A program made the translations under genes and the position numbers. DNA of 64,000 nucleotides, from the NCBI RefSeq assembly GCF_020740795.1, contig NC_067296.1, positions 1,465,001 to 1,529,000 on the forward strand, read 5' to 3'. Position 1 is the first letter of the stretch. Every line of letters begins with the position of its first letter. Below, one piece after another: positions 31,701 through 46,700 of the stretch. The notes below the pieces were generated by a model. The model was not told where the DNA came from. It was given only the letters and a program-made list of their open reading frames with translations, and did not search any database. The DNA is from Apus apus. Its lineage: Eukaryota; Chordata; Aves; Apodiformes; Apodidae.

Positions 31701-34700
31701 CTGCTGTGCCCAGGGGAGCACTGACACAGACACAGCACCTGCTGTGGGGATGTGGGGATACCTTCCCATTGCATCCTTCTAACATTGTGGTAGTGGCAAA
31801 GATGATCTATCATGAAATGAAGTCCATGTTCAAGTTTTATGTCCTTACCTGGTGAATTTTAAGTGCAGAATATGACTGGAGGAAGAGGTGTGTCCTCATA
31901 AACTTGAGCCTTTGTGTCTCTTATCAAATGCAGACACGTGACCAGGAGGATATGTTCTGTGAGCAGAACAGATTTATTACCCAGCTGATAATAATCATGG
32001 TAATTTCATAGGGGGCTTTATATTTTTTGTGCATCTAAATTGAATAGTTTTCTGTTTAATTCTAGAATGGATCTTTCTCCCTGGTTAGTTTCCCAAAATG
32101 AGATGGTCCAAACCCTCAAATTTTAGAATTGCATTTTAAAAAGCTGATACCTGAGGGAAGCTTGTTGCTTTAAAGGAGCCATCCCTCCTTTACATTTACA
32201 ATGTAGACAGCCCTAATATAGAAGTTAAAAAATGAATTACAAAAATAGAAGTCCAACACTTGGAAAGTTAGAGAAAAAATTCTTCCCTCCTGGTTATTGA
32301 ATAAGTCTTTAAAAACTTTCCGTATTTCCAGCAGCAGAGGTGTGAGCTTTGCTTTCCACTCAAGAGTGATTTCTGTGGTGGGAGACTGATACGTGGTAAC
32401 TTCTACTTCAGAGACCTCTTGTCTGTTGAACCAAGTGTTTTACTCTGAATCTTGCCTATGGAACCTTCATTTAATGAAAAGGTTTGATTAATGCGAGCAT
32501 TGTGCGCTGTTGCCCTGGTTAGAGATGCCTTGGCAGCCCTTTAGGTCAGAGTAGTCATTTCTAGGCACATGAACTATTTCTAATAGGAAAGAGGGAGCCA
32601 AAAGGGGAGAAGGGTGAGGGAAACCTGTGTTTAATCTCCAAACACAGACTGTTAGTCTCTTTATGCTGTCTTAGAAGTGGCAGAGGTGATGTATGGGCAC
32701 TGATGCTGAAGCTTAGCACCTCCCAGGCATTGATGGAGTCATCTGTCTGAGGAGAGAGGGACAGTGATGATTTGCTTGGCTCTTCTGGTAGTTGCCTGAC
32801 CATAGTTGGCATATAAAAAAGAAAGAGGCTGTGAAAAGTATTGCTTCATGACTCCTCCTTGTTAATACTTGAGATCCAAGAAACGTAGGAGTCAGGAAGG
32901 AATATGTTCCACACAGAAAAGATCAGATTGATTTCCTCGGGACACACTGGACTGGAGAATCCCTTTTTCAATACTCCGGCCTTCTTACATCTGGGTTTGA
33001 ACAGCCCAGAAGACAAGACCAAGTGCTGGACAGGCCAAGGTGACTGTCATATCATTCTCATTAGGTAGTCTGTTTAAACCTTCAGGTAACAGATGTAGAG
33101 GTGTCTTCCTAGGAAGAAGGCTTAAGATTGACAGGAACTGAAGGACTTAACATGCACATAACCAATAGGTCCATACTTTCCAAGCATGAGGAGGAAGAGT
33201 ATGGTTTCTGTGCCACATAGCCTGACTCTCCAGCCTCCCATCCTAACACACATGCACATGGACAAACCATTTCTGGGAAACCCAGTGTCTATAGGAGTAG
33301 AACTAAATCTGTAGACACTTTGTTTCTAGGGTTGGTTAGTGGTTTTAATCCTAATGTAGGAGGCATGGGACACTCAGAATGCCATGGGCTGTGTTTGTCT
33401 AATTCTCCTTTTGGGAATTCCTCACTCCTGTAAATGTTTCAAACACACAAAATCTTTTTGAATCTACAGTGTCCAGTGCCTGCACGTTCTAGAGTTTATG
33501 CACAAGGTGACAGTGAGTGGTGTTTGTTTCTGATACGTGTGTATTGTTTAGGGCCAGAAATTAATTTACTAAAAGGTGTTTAGGTTTTGGTATAGTGACA
33601 TTCTGTTAGGTGCAAAACATGATAATGCATATTAATATTTGGTTTTGTTTCTGTTTTGTTTTTTTTTGTCTCCCCTTCCCATCAAGGGTGCCAAATGCCT
33701 GATACTTTGAATTCATGGTTTCTAGTAGCCCAGCTTCATGTCTGGTAAGTGAACAGTAAAATAGCTATATAACTATTTTCAGGAAATAGAGTCATATGTA
33801 CTTCAGTGTGAGATGAAGCAGGCTCCTTGGTTATTGATAATAATGGTTATATTCAGTTCACTAGTTACTGAATGTTAGCAGTTTTCTACTAAGGAACAAA
33901 AAGTCCCATAGAGAACCTGACATCTTTTACATCTCTAAGTTCCTCAGTCATGGAATGATCTTTGCCATGGGTTTTCTAAAAGCCTTCCTTGGCCTAGATG
34001 GAAAAATGTTGCTTGGGTGTTTTAGGAAGAGTTTAAATTTATGTAAAAGTGGTTTAAATTGGGAGAATTTGTGGTGATTGAAATTGCTGCTCGTCAGAAG
34101 CATTTAACAAATTATAGCACTGGCATTTATTCCTGAGCCTCTGAAAGGTACATGCAGGTTGGTGGATGCCAGGTTGGCTACATGTAAAAATATTTAACAC
34201 CTTGAACATTAAGCTTTTTCCTTTTTTCATTTGTGAAAATAGTAGCCAGAAAAATCAGGTTTTCATCTAGTATTACATACTTGTAAAGGTCAGAGGGATG
34301 CACAAGGGAGTTCAGTGAATTTTGTTAAGTGCCAGATCTTTCAGGAAACTGAAGCCCATGGAGTTAGGTTCAGCTACCCAAAGGCTGAAAGGAAGCTTGT
34401 ACTGAAATAGCTGCACTTAAGCATAGGCCCCTTATTTCCTTGCCTCCTCTTTTTCCCCTTCCCTCCTTTTAATTTCCTGTCTCCTCAATATATTGAAAGA
34501 TGGGGCAGCTCATTTTGCTAAGGAATAAATTAGCAAAACCACTGAAATTATGATAAGTTAATGAAATCATTGGTATCAAGTAAGGAAGACCTGTGAGATT
34601 TGCAGCTTCTGTCTTACTGTTCCTTGTGGAAAAAGGTTTTAATAATGAATCAATAAGCTAACAATTCATACTGATAGTTGGAAAACTATTGCAATAAATA

Positions 34701-37700
34701 TTCAGACCCAGACTGTCTGTGAATATCTGGGGAAAAACCAAGAGGGGTAGCATGAATCTGTAATGAACACACTTTTTTCACATCATTTTTATTTCATATT
34801 GACAGGAAAAAGTACCCTGTGATGCACAGCATGAGATTCAAATTGCATAATCTTCTTTCATGACAGGCATCAAAATAAAGAAGGGGCCTGTGATAGAGAT
34901 GAAACTAGTGTGGGACAAACACACAAGTTCCAAGGTCAGAGCTGCATTGGGAAGACCAATAGTTGCCACACTTTGAGCCAGTGATGGTAAGGAGAGGATT
35001 AAAGAGGGAAATGAAAATACTCTTATGTTTAAGATAGGTGGGCAGGTTGACAGCAACATACTACATGAGCAGGAAGGAACCAAATCCCTCTAACTCAGGT
35101 GACAGCAATGAAAATCTGAGTGTGGAGATTAGCACTAAAGGTTAGTTTTTCCAAGGTTTATGTGCCTGGCTTCTCCCTGTTCCTGGCAGCTTGACCTGAG
35201 GAGTGCTGTCATTCTCAGCCACAAATGGGAGATCCAGATTGATATTCCAGGATACAGAGAAGCTTGTGATAGGCCTGCTCAGTGCCTGGATCACTGGGAG
35301 GTGCTGCAGTTTCTGCCTGTGTTCAGCTCGGTGACCAGGATCCTGCCACGACACAATTTTGCTTTCACAGTCAGGTTTATTGCTCTCTTCTCTATGATTC
35401 TCTCTCTTTAATCAGTCTGACCTCAGTAAAGTGGGTGCAGAACATTATTGAGTCTGCTCTGGCAAGTTCAAAGACATCCTGCCCCTGTTTGAAGGCTCCA
35501 GTACCTCAGCCTTTCCTGCTGAACCTTTTGCTTCAGAGGCTGGAAGCCTTCCTGATCTGGTGGCAAATGATCCCACGGTGTAGGTTCTGATCACCATGGA
35601 ATCATGGAATTGTCAGAGTTGGAAGGGACCTCTAGATCTAAGGCATCATCTAGTCCAACTCCCCTGCTAAAGCAGGATTGCACATCCCACAGGGCTGCAT
35701 CCAGGTGGGTCTTTAATACATCCAGAGAAGGGGACTCCACACCCTCCCTGGGCAGCCTGTCCCAGGGCTCTGTCACCCTCACAGGAAAGAAGTTTCTCCC
35801 CGTATTTCCAGGTCACTTCCCACGTTCCAGCCTGTGCCCGTTGCCCCTCGTCCTGTCCCTGGGCACTGCTGAGCAGGGTCTGGCTCCAGCCTCCTGCACC
35901 CACCCTCAGATACTTGCAGGCATTAATAAGGTCTCCCCTCAGCCTTCTCCTCTCCAGGCTGAACAGCCCCAGCTCTCTCAGCCTTTCCTCATCAGGGAGA
36001 TGCTCTAATCCCCTAATCATCTTTGTTGGCCTCCCCTGGACTCTCTAGCTTCCCAGGGACAGAGGTGAGGCTAACCAGCCTGTAGTCTTCTAGCCCATTT
36101 TAAAGACTGGAGGGATGTTGACCTTCCTCCAGTTCTCAGGCACCTCTTGTGCTCTCCAGGACCTTGCAAAGATGATGGAGAGTGGCCCAGCAATAACATC
36201 TGCCAGCTCTCTCAGCACTCACGGGTGCATCCCATCAGGGCCCATTGATGTAAGGATGTCCAGTTTGGCCAAGCGGTCTCTAAGCCGGTCCTCCTCTTCT
36301 GAGAGAGAGTCTTCCTCTCTCTAGACCTTTCCCTTTGCTTTCAGGGTCTGGGATTCAAGAGGGACAGCTTTAGCAGTGGAGACTGAAGCCAAGAAGGCAT
36401 TCAGTAACTCTGCCTTCTCTGAGTCTTCCATGACAAGGGTGCCCACCTTATTCATCACCATCTCTCAGCGCATTCCTTTTCCCCTTTGCAGTGCAGTTCA
36501 GATCACTACCTGGTGTACTTCATTATTCCCTATCCTCCAGAGGTTTAGTTTCAGCTGATTTACAGTGTCTTGTGGAGCTGGAGAAGATCAGAATTTTTCC
36601 TAGTTTGGTAAAACCTCACCTCCCTTCTTGCTGTTACTGCCCATCATGTTGTAGTCGTGTGTGTTTCTGTGCTGTTTTCATCCCACCTTTTATAGACTCA
36701 AGGTGCTTGTCAGAGAATACATTCTTCTGCTGTAGGTTCTGGTGGGTCCACTGTTTGGATCTCTGGCTCTTCTTGTAGAGTTTTCCTACTTACCTTCAGT
36801 CAGAAAGGAGGGAAATCCAGGCTCTCCTGTTTAGCCTCTGGTTTTGCTAACTTCTTTCAAGATAACATTCCTCTAGATACACTCCAGTGCTTTCCAATGC
36901 AGTGCTAAAATTATACTTCAAATAATAAACCTGCCAGTATTCTCTCCCGAATGCCATTTTTATGGACTGTTCCTGCTACTTCACACCTTTGGTGTCAGAA
37001 AGACTCTCTCTGTGTACTTTAGAAGTCCAGACCTTCCAGAAAGTCTCAAGCTGTTCATCTCCACTGCTGGGTTTGCCTTCTCCCATGAGGTGGCAATCAA
37101 GATGGAGCATTGGCTGTGTCCAGAGCTGTTGTGAAACTGCTGAAGAGATGACTTTGGTGACTGTACTAGGAAATGTTTCTGTGCAGGATATATCATGCAG
37201 GTGCCTAGAGCTCCCTCCATATTTTCACCACACCAAGTATGGTTTCATCTCTAAAGTATTTAGGATCAAAATAGAGTGTTGCTACAATTCCTGTTATGAA
37301 AGCCTCAAAGATCTGTTGCAAGAAGAATCTGAACATGCAGATCCATCTGAGCATTGTTTTGCATAAGGAAATCTGCACTTGGGAAAGTGTTGACCAGTCT
37401 GAGAGTGTCCAGAGGAGAATAAGAACCAGCAAGTATGTAGGAAACAGTTTCTGCAGGAAAAGGTTTCTCAGGTTTGCATGGAGGAGCCTGAAGGTACCAG
37501 GGCATTTTGAAATGTGCTGCTTCAGAAGAAAGGGAATATACTCTGTGTTTCATGGTAGAGAGGGCAGGGAGAAAAGGGTTTTAAATGACATCAGAGGAGT
37601 CTTGCTTGAGAGAGATTTTAAGAATAAGTTTATCTGAAATGTCTTAGGTATTTAGTTGATCCTGCCTTAACATGAGGGAATGGGTTACATGGCCTAAGCT

Positions 37701-40700
37701 AAGGCACCAGGGGAGAGAAAGACTGCACAGCCAGGCTCAGCTCTGTTAGCTTGTGCCCCAGCAAAGACCTGTAAATACAGTAGTGGGGGAGCTTGCTAGG
37801 CTGGGCTCAAGATGACATGCAAGCCTAATTAGGAAGAGTTTGGAATTCTCCTTGTTACCATTATTCCTTGAAGTTCAGGTCACAGCATCAAGCTGATGAC
37901 TAAGTGGATTCAGGAGCTTCCTTCTGTTCCCTAAGTTATTGGTCATTCCTGGATGGGTTAGACTCACTAAAGCCTTCTGAAATTGCTGCTGATGCTTGTG
38001 GTGTTAAGCCAGAGGAATTTCTCTGGATGTATAACAGAGCCCCAGAAATAGTTACTCTGGAGCACCTGAGGAAGCAGGAGTGAGTAGGCAGGTGTAAGGG
38101 ATAGTGGGAGGCTCTGAGTGGGCTTTGCCCTTACAAGTATAATGCCTCATTCCTCCTGATGTGTTGGCACTGAGCCCCCTCACAGGAGTCTGCAGAGTGG
38201 TGTCAACTACCACTTCTGGTGTTTAACTCAGTTTGTTGGCACTGTGGGAGTACTGGCAAGTAATTGTACCAGAGGCTCTTGTGGGAACCTGCTACATTTC
38301 ATCTAAGACTTATAGGTGCTCAAGGTGCTAGGTCAAGGTATAGGTGCTCCAGTTCCTTTTCAGGCATCCTTTCATGTAGTTTTTTCCAACATCATCTCTC
38401 TGCACAATTTAAACACAGTGTAAATTATCCAACCCACCCAATGTCAGGTAGACACCTTTCTAAAGATAGTTTGGATTACTTTTGCTTTCATGGTTTGAGG
38501 AAGATGAGTCAGTATTTGACTAAACTAGAGCACGGATTCTGTAGTGGAACGATAAAATGTTTCACACTGTGTTGATCTAGTGAGAAGGTTTATGGCCTTT
38601 AAAGAGTCTGTGTCTTTTAAACCTCAGACGGCAGGTGTAGTAACAAACTACCAAATTTTCAAATAAACTGCAAAGTTCCATGATCTCACTCGTGGTGCTG
38701 CAGAACAGCTCAGTGACAGCACTATGCATCCAAACACAGAGCTGCCTTTTAGGCTTCGTGGGCAGCAGGTTTTCCTCTGAACACCACACAGCCCTGCTCA
38801 TCAGTGACCAATTGTTAGCTGTTGGTTTGTGCACTGCTCTGTCCTCCTGCTTCACCACCACTGAAGGCAGACTGGATAGGAACCAGGATTTATGCTCAGG
38901 AGGAGCTTTTCTTGCCAAGCTGCTCTTACTTCTCCTCTCCCCACCCCCCCCAAGTTCGCCTATTCAGCAAGAGAAGTATAAAAATGCTTTTCTTAGCCCA
39001 AAATTACTTGTTTAAAGTGAGTCTTTTTGACCTGTTAAGAGTGGGAAAAAATTTGGGATATGGTAACTCTTACTAATTAACTTTTTTGTACAGCTCAATT
39101 ATGCAAATGCACAAGAGGAACAAAGGTTTTGAAACTGGTGGAAGTGAGAGACAACAGAAGCTCATTGTGCATGAGCTTTGTGGAAGGACTGGTAACTGGG
39201 CAACTGCTCTGGGTTCTGGAGCACTGTTTTAGCAGACACCTTTGCCATCTTTCTGTGAGCAAGAAGAGGATTATTTCTTGATACCATCTGAAGATTCTGA
39301 GTGGTCACAACCACAGTGTAAACCTGGGGAATCCTTACCCATCTCTTTCCTGAAATGGAAATTGCCACTGTCTTGCCAGCATTCCCTTTCCTGCCCTTCC
39401 CCCTCTACTCAGTGCTGCCTGTCATTCCACCCTTTGATCACTGGTGTATGTGTCACCCTTCAGTTCCACTCTCCAGTCTTGTGACCTCACTCCACCAGGC
39501 TTGTGTTGAAGCTTGGGCTGTCTCTTGGATGCCCAGTGTCATTTTCAGCAGCTCTCCATCTAGAAACCAGATTCTGGTCCATGGCCTTTTCTTTTTTTTC
39601 AATTTTGATGGCTCAGTGGACTGGTCTTTGTGTGGGGCTTGAATGTGTGGTTCTAATCAGAAAAAAGGCTGTAGGACTAAAGCAGGTTTTGTTACCTTCA
39701 AGTTTGTTTTGTCTTTGTGACTCAGCACTGGCAATAAGTTTTCCTTCCTTTGCAGGTTAGAAACTGTCTTTACTAATCAGTAGACAAAATAGAATCCATC
39801 AGAAAGACTGGAATCTCTCATTTTACAGGTCAGCTCAACAGACAGGCTTCAAGTGTTTCTGATTCTCCCCTTGAGCTGGCATTCAGAGATCACCAACTAC
39901 TTGTAGTGCTTGTAGTGAGGCACAGATCCAATGATGAAATTAACAGATAAAAATAATCATTTTTACTGTGAACTCTAATGGCACATTCACTGTTGTTAGT
40001 GTCCAGTTGCTTCCAGGTGGCCTCCAGCAGCTCAGGCAGTGCTGGGGAGGCACTTCTGCCCACAGCCCAGAAGCAGAGCTGGTTGGTGAGGTAGAGACAG
40101 TGGGACTGGTGATGGGAACTGGTCTGTCAGCTTAGTGAAGGATTAGCCTGCACCTCATTTCATGATGTTTACAGAGGTTGTCAAAGAGGCAAAATAAATG
40201 TTTTGCTCTGATGATTTATTTTTTAGACAGAACAGCAGCAATGAAGAGGCTTCAATGCTTAAAAAAATAAAGTAAACCAGCCCCCCCTGGTACTCCCATC
40301 AAGCTCCCACAGTGCCCTTACAAACCCCTGAGTTCTTCCAGCGTGCGCTGCGTGTTTTTGCCAAGTGGTTGGACATGTATCCAAAGACCCTTGTAGCTGG
40401 AATAATTTAGGACATTGCTAATGTGAGTTTGGGTGAAGTCTGTAACTTGCAAAGCTTTCACAGCTTGGCTGGTTCGGACTCTCACGGCACTTCAGGAGAC
40501 CAAGCTGAATTAGAGCTGGCTGGTAGCCTGGGATTGGACAAGACATTGTTTCCTGCCCCAAAGGGTGATACATTTTTAAGGCTGAGGAATTTAGTGCTCT
40601 TTAGCTAGATTACAGCACTGCCAGACAGAATAGAGTCCACTGTCACTCCTCCATAGCTGGATTGGCCAGACTCCAGCAGATACAGCTCTTGAGTTCAGAA

Positions 40701-43700
40701 CAGAAAAGTCTGTGATAGTTTATTTGAAAAAAAATAAAATCTTGGTAGGTTTTTTCCCAGATGACACAAAACACATCCTGTAAGGAGACTCTGCGGGGAG
40801 CTGAAATGTATTGAACTTACTCTTTACACTTGAGAAGAACCCTAGAAGCTATCAGTTTGGTGTTTCTGTTCTTGCAGGATGTGCCTGGTACGAATGAAGC
40901 AGGAGGGGCGCACAGGGAAGTACATGTGTCGCTACATCGTTCACTGCATGTGGGAGGACGTGGAGCAGCGCGGGAAGGTGATGGGGGTAAGTCAGCTTGG
41001 GTGGTGAGCCCAGAAGCAGAATTGCTGGAGCTGGAAGGGACCTCTAGAGATCATCTAGTCCAACTGCCACCCCAGTAAAGCAGGGTTGCCTGGAACACTT
41101 TACGCAGGGCTGCATCTCCAGAGGGTTTTGAATGTCTCCAGAGAAGGAGATTCCACAGCCTCCCTGGGCAGCCTGTCCCAGGGCTCTGTCACCCTCACAG
41201 GAAATATGTTTTTCCTCATATTTAAATGGAACTCCCCATGTTCCAGCTTGTGCCTGTTGCCCCTCATCACTGGAAACTACTGAGAAGAGCAGTGATGATC
41301 TTGGTGATTCATGTATTTCAGTGCTTTTGTAACTTGACATAGCTGAGAAGAGTGCCTAGGAATCAACCTGTAGCTGCTTGTTTATTTCTTTGTTAGCTTA
41401 AGCTGGTATGTGTTGCCCTCACTCCTGAGCACTCATTCCTGCAGCTCTGCTGCCTGTTGTGTTCAGCCACTGAGCTCATTTCTGAAACTGCACATGGCCT
41501 GGGTGAATCATGGGACCCCAGACTGGTTTGGGTTGGAAGGACCTTAAAGATCATCTAGATCCAACCTCCTGCATGGGCAGGGACACCTCCCACCAGCCCA
41601 GGCTGCTCCAAGCCCCATCCGACCTGCCCTTCAACACTGCCAGGGATGGGGCAGCCACAGCTTCTCTTGGCAGCTTATTCCAGTGTCTCACCACCTTCAC
41701 ACTTACAGAATTTCCTCCTCATGTCTCACCTAAATCCCCCTTGCCCCCTCCCTCCCTGCCCTTGTCCCAAGCCCCTCCCCAGCTTTCCTGGAGCCCCTTC
41801 AGGCACTGGAAGGTGCTCTAAGGTCTCCTTGGAGCCTTCTCTTCTCCAGGCTGAACACCCCAACTCTCCCAGCCTGGCTCCAGAGCAGAGCTGCTCCAGC
41901 CCTCTGAGCATCTTCTTGGCATCCTCTGGACTCATTCCAGGAACTCCATGTCGTTCTTATGTTGGGGGCTCCAGAATTGGACACAGTTCTCTAGGTGGGC
42001 TCTCGTGAGAGCCAAGTAAAGGGGAACAATCCCCTTCCTGGCCCTGCTGCCCACGCTGCTGGGGACACAGCCCAGGACATGGGTGGGTTCTGGGCTCCAG
42101 CTCACAGTGCTGGGTCATGTTGAGTTTCATCAGCCAACACCCCCAGGTCCTTCTCCTCAGGGCTGTTCTCAATCCATTCTCTGCCTGATCTTGATTTGTC
42201 TGAAAGTAATTAATTTTCCACATGGTCTGCCAATGTGATTGCAGAAACAGATGCTGCTGTAGCAGAATGGGCATTTGTGGATAGGAATGAGCAGCTGAGG
42301 TAGGGAGAAGCATGACTGGTGCCAGAAGTATAATGCACCTTAAGTAATTCCAGCAGAGCTTTGAGTTTTCTCTGTATCTAGGGTGGTGAGTAAAAGAAAA
42401 GTTAAGGGACAAGGTTTTTATGTTGGGTTTCTGTACACAACTTAACTAGTCATTAGCTTCTTATTCTGCATTCTCAGTGTAGCTCATCTTTATCACAAGA
42501 GACATTGTGAGGGATAGTTCATTTGCAAGTTTGAAGGAAGAACAAGGTTGGCTCTTTTTGGCCTGTTCTGAGGAAGTTTTTGCTAGTTAGTTGTAATGGT
42601 CATTTCTGGGCTTAACATCTGTGAGTGAGTTTCTCCAGCTGTGTGTTGGTGAGAGTCTTCAGAGGAGGCAGTGCAGAAGCACTGGGGTAGTTTTCATAAC
42701 CCCAGTGTCACAGTGGGGACAGGAGAACTGGTGCAGTTGAGGATGCCTGTGTTCAGGGCACTTCTAGTGGGAGAAGAGATCTCAGTGTTGTGGAAAAATA
42801 ATTGTTCCATGAATAAACAGAGGTTTGTGTGTGATTAAAATAAATTAGACTGTTTTGGAGAAGAGACAGTTTTCATATCACAGTGGTGGCCCATTGCCAA
42901 GTCTTCTTGTCAGCCAGATAAGCAAGGGAGAGGCTGCTGGTGGTGACAAGGGGATTAACCAGTGAGTTATGATTTGGTATGTGATCATGTTAGTAATTCA
43001 GCGTGTTTCTCTCTGATCTTCTGTTTTGTTTGTGGTTTTAGGAAATGTTGATTCTGGTGTAAGTTCAGTTATTTCATCAGGAATAGCTTTTTTTTCCTAG
43101 TTGTTGGAAATTTCATAGCTTGACTGTCTTAGAGCTGGCTTTTAAAGACAAGTCGTCCCCTTAATCTTCTTTTGGATTAAATCTAAATTCAATCATCTTA
43201 GAATTTCTCACTATGTTAATGGGCTTACATCAATTCCAATATGGGAATCTCCACTTTCCTGGTCAGATGCCATAAGGCAGTGAGAGTGAACCTAGATAAA
43301 TTAGATGATAGTACCAGAAAAACGATTTAATTAAACAGCTGCATTTTAGTCCTTATCTGATGCCTTCCATGTCATTCCAGGGCTTGATTCTGGTTTCTGT
43401 AGGAATGGGAAACAGCTCTAGGTGTAAATTTAAGGCTTGAAAAGTGCAAAAACACCACCAAAAGCATAACAAAAAAACCCAGGCAAACACCTCACTTCCC
43501 AAAGCCTCCCCAAATCTCTTCAGGGATCTTTTGATTCCATCTGTTCATGAGGAGAATGCTGTTTCTCTTCCTTTTGACCCTAATTTTGCCTCAAATGAAC
43601 TAACCTCAAATACCATCTTGTAGCTTTCCTTGCAGGATTTGAAGCACCAGCAAACAGCACAGAGAAGCAAAGCTCCCTGTTTGCTACCCCTGCAAGCACA

Positions 43701-46700
43701 CAGAACTCAAAAATGAAGCTTGGTGTAAGGTAGACCTGTATCAAGACTTTTGCCAGTAAACTTTAAGGGGAAAAAAGGATAGTTCTCACAGTTAGTTCTT
43801 TGTGAAGGGAAGCAGAGTTTCCATTTCTGAAAACTAGAGCATTCCATTGCTCCCCAAAATTCCTTCAAGTGTAAAAAAACTCTACCAGTCCTTATGTTTT
43901 CATCCTCTCTGGAGCCTCAAATGTTAATTTTAGGTATTACAATGGTGTGGTTGCTATGTAATGCTACTGTCAGGAGATCCTAAGTTGTCTGAAGGCCATT
44001 CATTCTCTGCCAGGGCAGGTTAGGCATCTTTTCAGTTTGTCCTTGAACTTAAATGTCACAGTATTTGTTTGTAATAATGATCATGCAATCTAATAATGAG
44101 CATGCTTATTTTGCAATAATATGATTCCTAGAATATCCCTTAGACTGTAACCTAGTGTTGCCTTAGCTTTTATGTGGCAATAGCTGATGCTTAAGTGAAG
44201 TATGTACACATTTAAAGGCTTGATCTCAAACAGTTACATCTGTGTGTATATTTAATATAGTTTAGCTGCACAGAGGCCCATTGATTTTAATGAGACTCCT
44301 TGTGAGAGAACCTGAACTCCTGAGGTAACAGCCAGCTAGACCAGGCACTAAGGGTGTGTAAGAAATCATCGTGAACTTTCCTAGCCTGTAAGCTTGGAAA
44401 TTAGGACCTTTCTCTTCCCCACAGCATTTGTGAGGGCTTTTCATAATCTTTTAGTCTTCTTTTTTTTTTTTTCCTTCATCTTATTCCTAATTTTTCAGTC
44501 ATTATTTTGTCTAGATGAATATTAGTCTCTTCCAGTAGCATTTATTGTGTATCAGATGAAAATAATCTATGGGTTGATGTTTGAAGAGGTTAGCTCTTCC
44601 CTTGCTCCTTATCATTGCTGTGTTTTCCTTTCTTGGTGCTAGTGATCCCAGCTTAATGTACCACTTCACCCATGGCCCTGCACGGGCAGTTCCTGGTTCT
44701 TCCATGCTTGTTCACTCTTCTTCACTTACTTTCCTCCCCTTCCCATTGATGTGCCCTTGCTGGACTCTTCTTCACACCTCAGCTCTAGCAATTGCAAGGA
44801 GTTGTAAGTGATAAATAAATAGGTATTGTGTTCTACTTATTGATCTTGATGTGTTTATCCCTAATGCTTACTTGAAAATGAAGCTGAGGTAGTGACAAAA
44901 GGTTTGTGAGCTGATAGAGGAACATGTGTGACACCTATGTGTTTTCAAGTAACTTAGTCCTGCAATCAGTTTATGTTCTACCTCTAAAAGAAGATAATTA
45001 AATATATCAAGATAAGAACTGTAGATAAAAAGAGGGTGACATTAATGTTTTTCTGATGTTAAATGAAGAAGTTGAGAAGTTAAATGAAACTTTACTGAAT
45101 GCTTTTAGGGCACTAAGTTGTCATCTGCATAGGTCCTAGGAGGTTGGGGAATTCCATTCCCTGCTTTTTCTCTCATGCAGAATGTCAGGGGTCAGTGTTT
45201 AACTTTGGTGGGTATGTTTCTGTATTGTGGTAGAAGTGACAGAGCACCTGTAGGAAATTGCTGGTTGGATGCAATTAGTTTAACTTGTTGACAGACAAAG
45301 CTGCAGTTCTTCAACTCATTTCCATATCTAGCAACAATTGCAACACTTGATGCAGAAAATGGACACTATATTCCTGAACTGATATTGATGGTTTATTAAA
45401 ATATGCTGTCTGCTCTTAAATACACAAGTTTATTGGAGCCAAAAGTGATAGAATGTGAGGTATTTTAACTACTAATTTATATCAGCTCCAGCTCCAAATG
45501 GAGTTTGTATTATTTCAAAACCTGGTTGTTAAAATTGCTGAGATCTAAATCTCAGCTACAAAGTTTTGGGACCTGTTAGCCTGAGCTCCTTCAGCACTCC
45601 TGAATGTCGGCAAGAGTCAGAAACCCAAACTTGACACAGCTGTGAAAACACAGGGAGAGCCTGTGGCCTCAGCAAATTCTACTGGTGCAGGCATATTTCA
45701 GAAATAAATTTTACTCTGCTGTCCCTAGTACTAATGAAGTCAGTTTCTTTTGGTGGGTTTGCAGCCAGGTGTGTCCAGTTCTGTGGCTAACCAGTGCTCT
45801 TTACTTAATTTTTCCACTAGTGACATTTCTATCAAACTTTAAAAACAAACAGAAAAATTGGCTTGATGCAATGGCTCAAAGTGTTAATAGTAACATTAGG
45901 CTGGGTAAAAGACTTCCTTTTGGTCCTGCCCTGCCAGAGATCTCCACCTTGTGGCTTGCAGTGAATAGATTTATACTGGGCAAACTGGCAGCTGCCTGAT
46001 CAGTGTGAGAAGGGAATTCAGTCAGGGCTAGAAATTGCTGCTACTTGTCTTCCTGACAGAGTTCTTTAGAAACCTGAATATTAACCTTACTGACCTGAGT
46101 ATTGTGTTTTAGTAACTGTGTGTATATAAAAGCAGTTGTTAGAAGTCTAAGTGTACTTTATTACCCTTGGGTGAAGCTGCAGAGTTGGTCGGGAGGACTT
46201 GGAGATGCTGGAGTTCCCTAGAATGGCATTTCAGCTGGTAGGTGGGGGATAGATATGAAGTTAAAGACCTCCACCCCAAAAAAGCCCCAAACTTAATTAA
46301 AAAAAACACTAAAAAAAATCCAGCACCCCTTCCCTACCTCCTTCTTCTTCCTCCAAGATCCCTGTACTAATATTTCTGGCTGCAAATCACATGCTGTTTT
46401 AGAAAGATCCATCAGGCTTTATTCAAATATCTGTAAATTGTTGCAGGCTTATTTTAACTGTGTGTGGTGTGTCGTGGTGGCTTTCTGCTTTTGCAATGGG
46501 TAAGGTTTTTTCAGTGCAAAATAACAATTCATTTTATAACCACACGTGTTCCAAAAGCTGCAAAAGAGATAAGAAGAGGAGGGGCTGTCAAACCCAGCAT
46601 GCCAAACCTGTTTTAATTTATCTTAATCTCATTTTCCTGTTTTCCCACCAGACCTCTTAGACCCCTGCCCCCTTTTTTTTTCCAGGAACACATCTAGGTG

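Larger units (their letters stand above)
28043..33686 (+). other. UQCC1: UQCC1 intron 5
   Basis: A 5644-base phase-1 intron. The only elements seen are the probable hAT relic with its nested CR1 tail (30938-31190) and short T tracts (about 30270 and 33654-33668). Confidence 0.75.
33745..40877 (+). other. UQCC1: UQCC1 intron 6
   Basis: A 7133-base phase-2 intron. Its main content is the CR1 material at 35594-36460. The segment 36560-37640 has long conflicting open frames without a recognisable product. The remainder is unique. Confidence 0.75.

Noticed and set aside
36962..37637. Two overlapping plus frames (134 and 113 codons) in UQCC1 intron 6
   Set aside because: Cys- and Ser-rich composition with no recognised domain. 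A short part near 37390-37430 faintly recalls CR1 sequence, but not enough to call.
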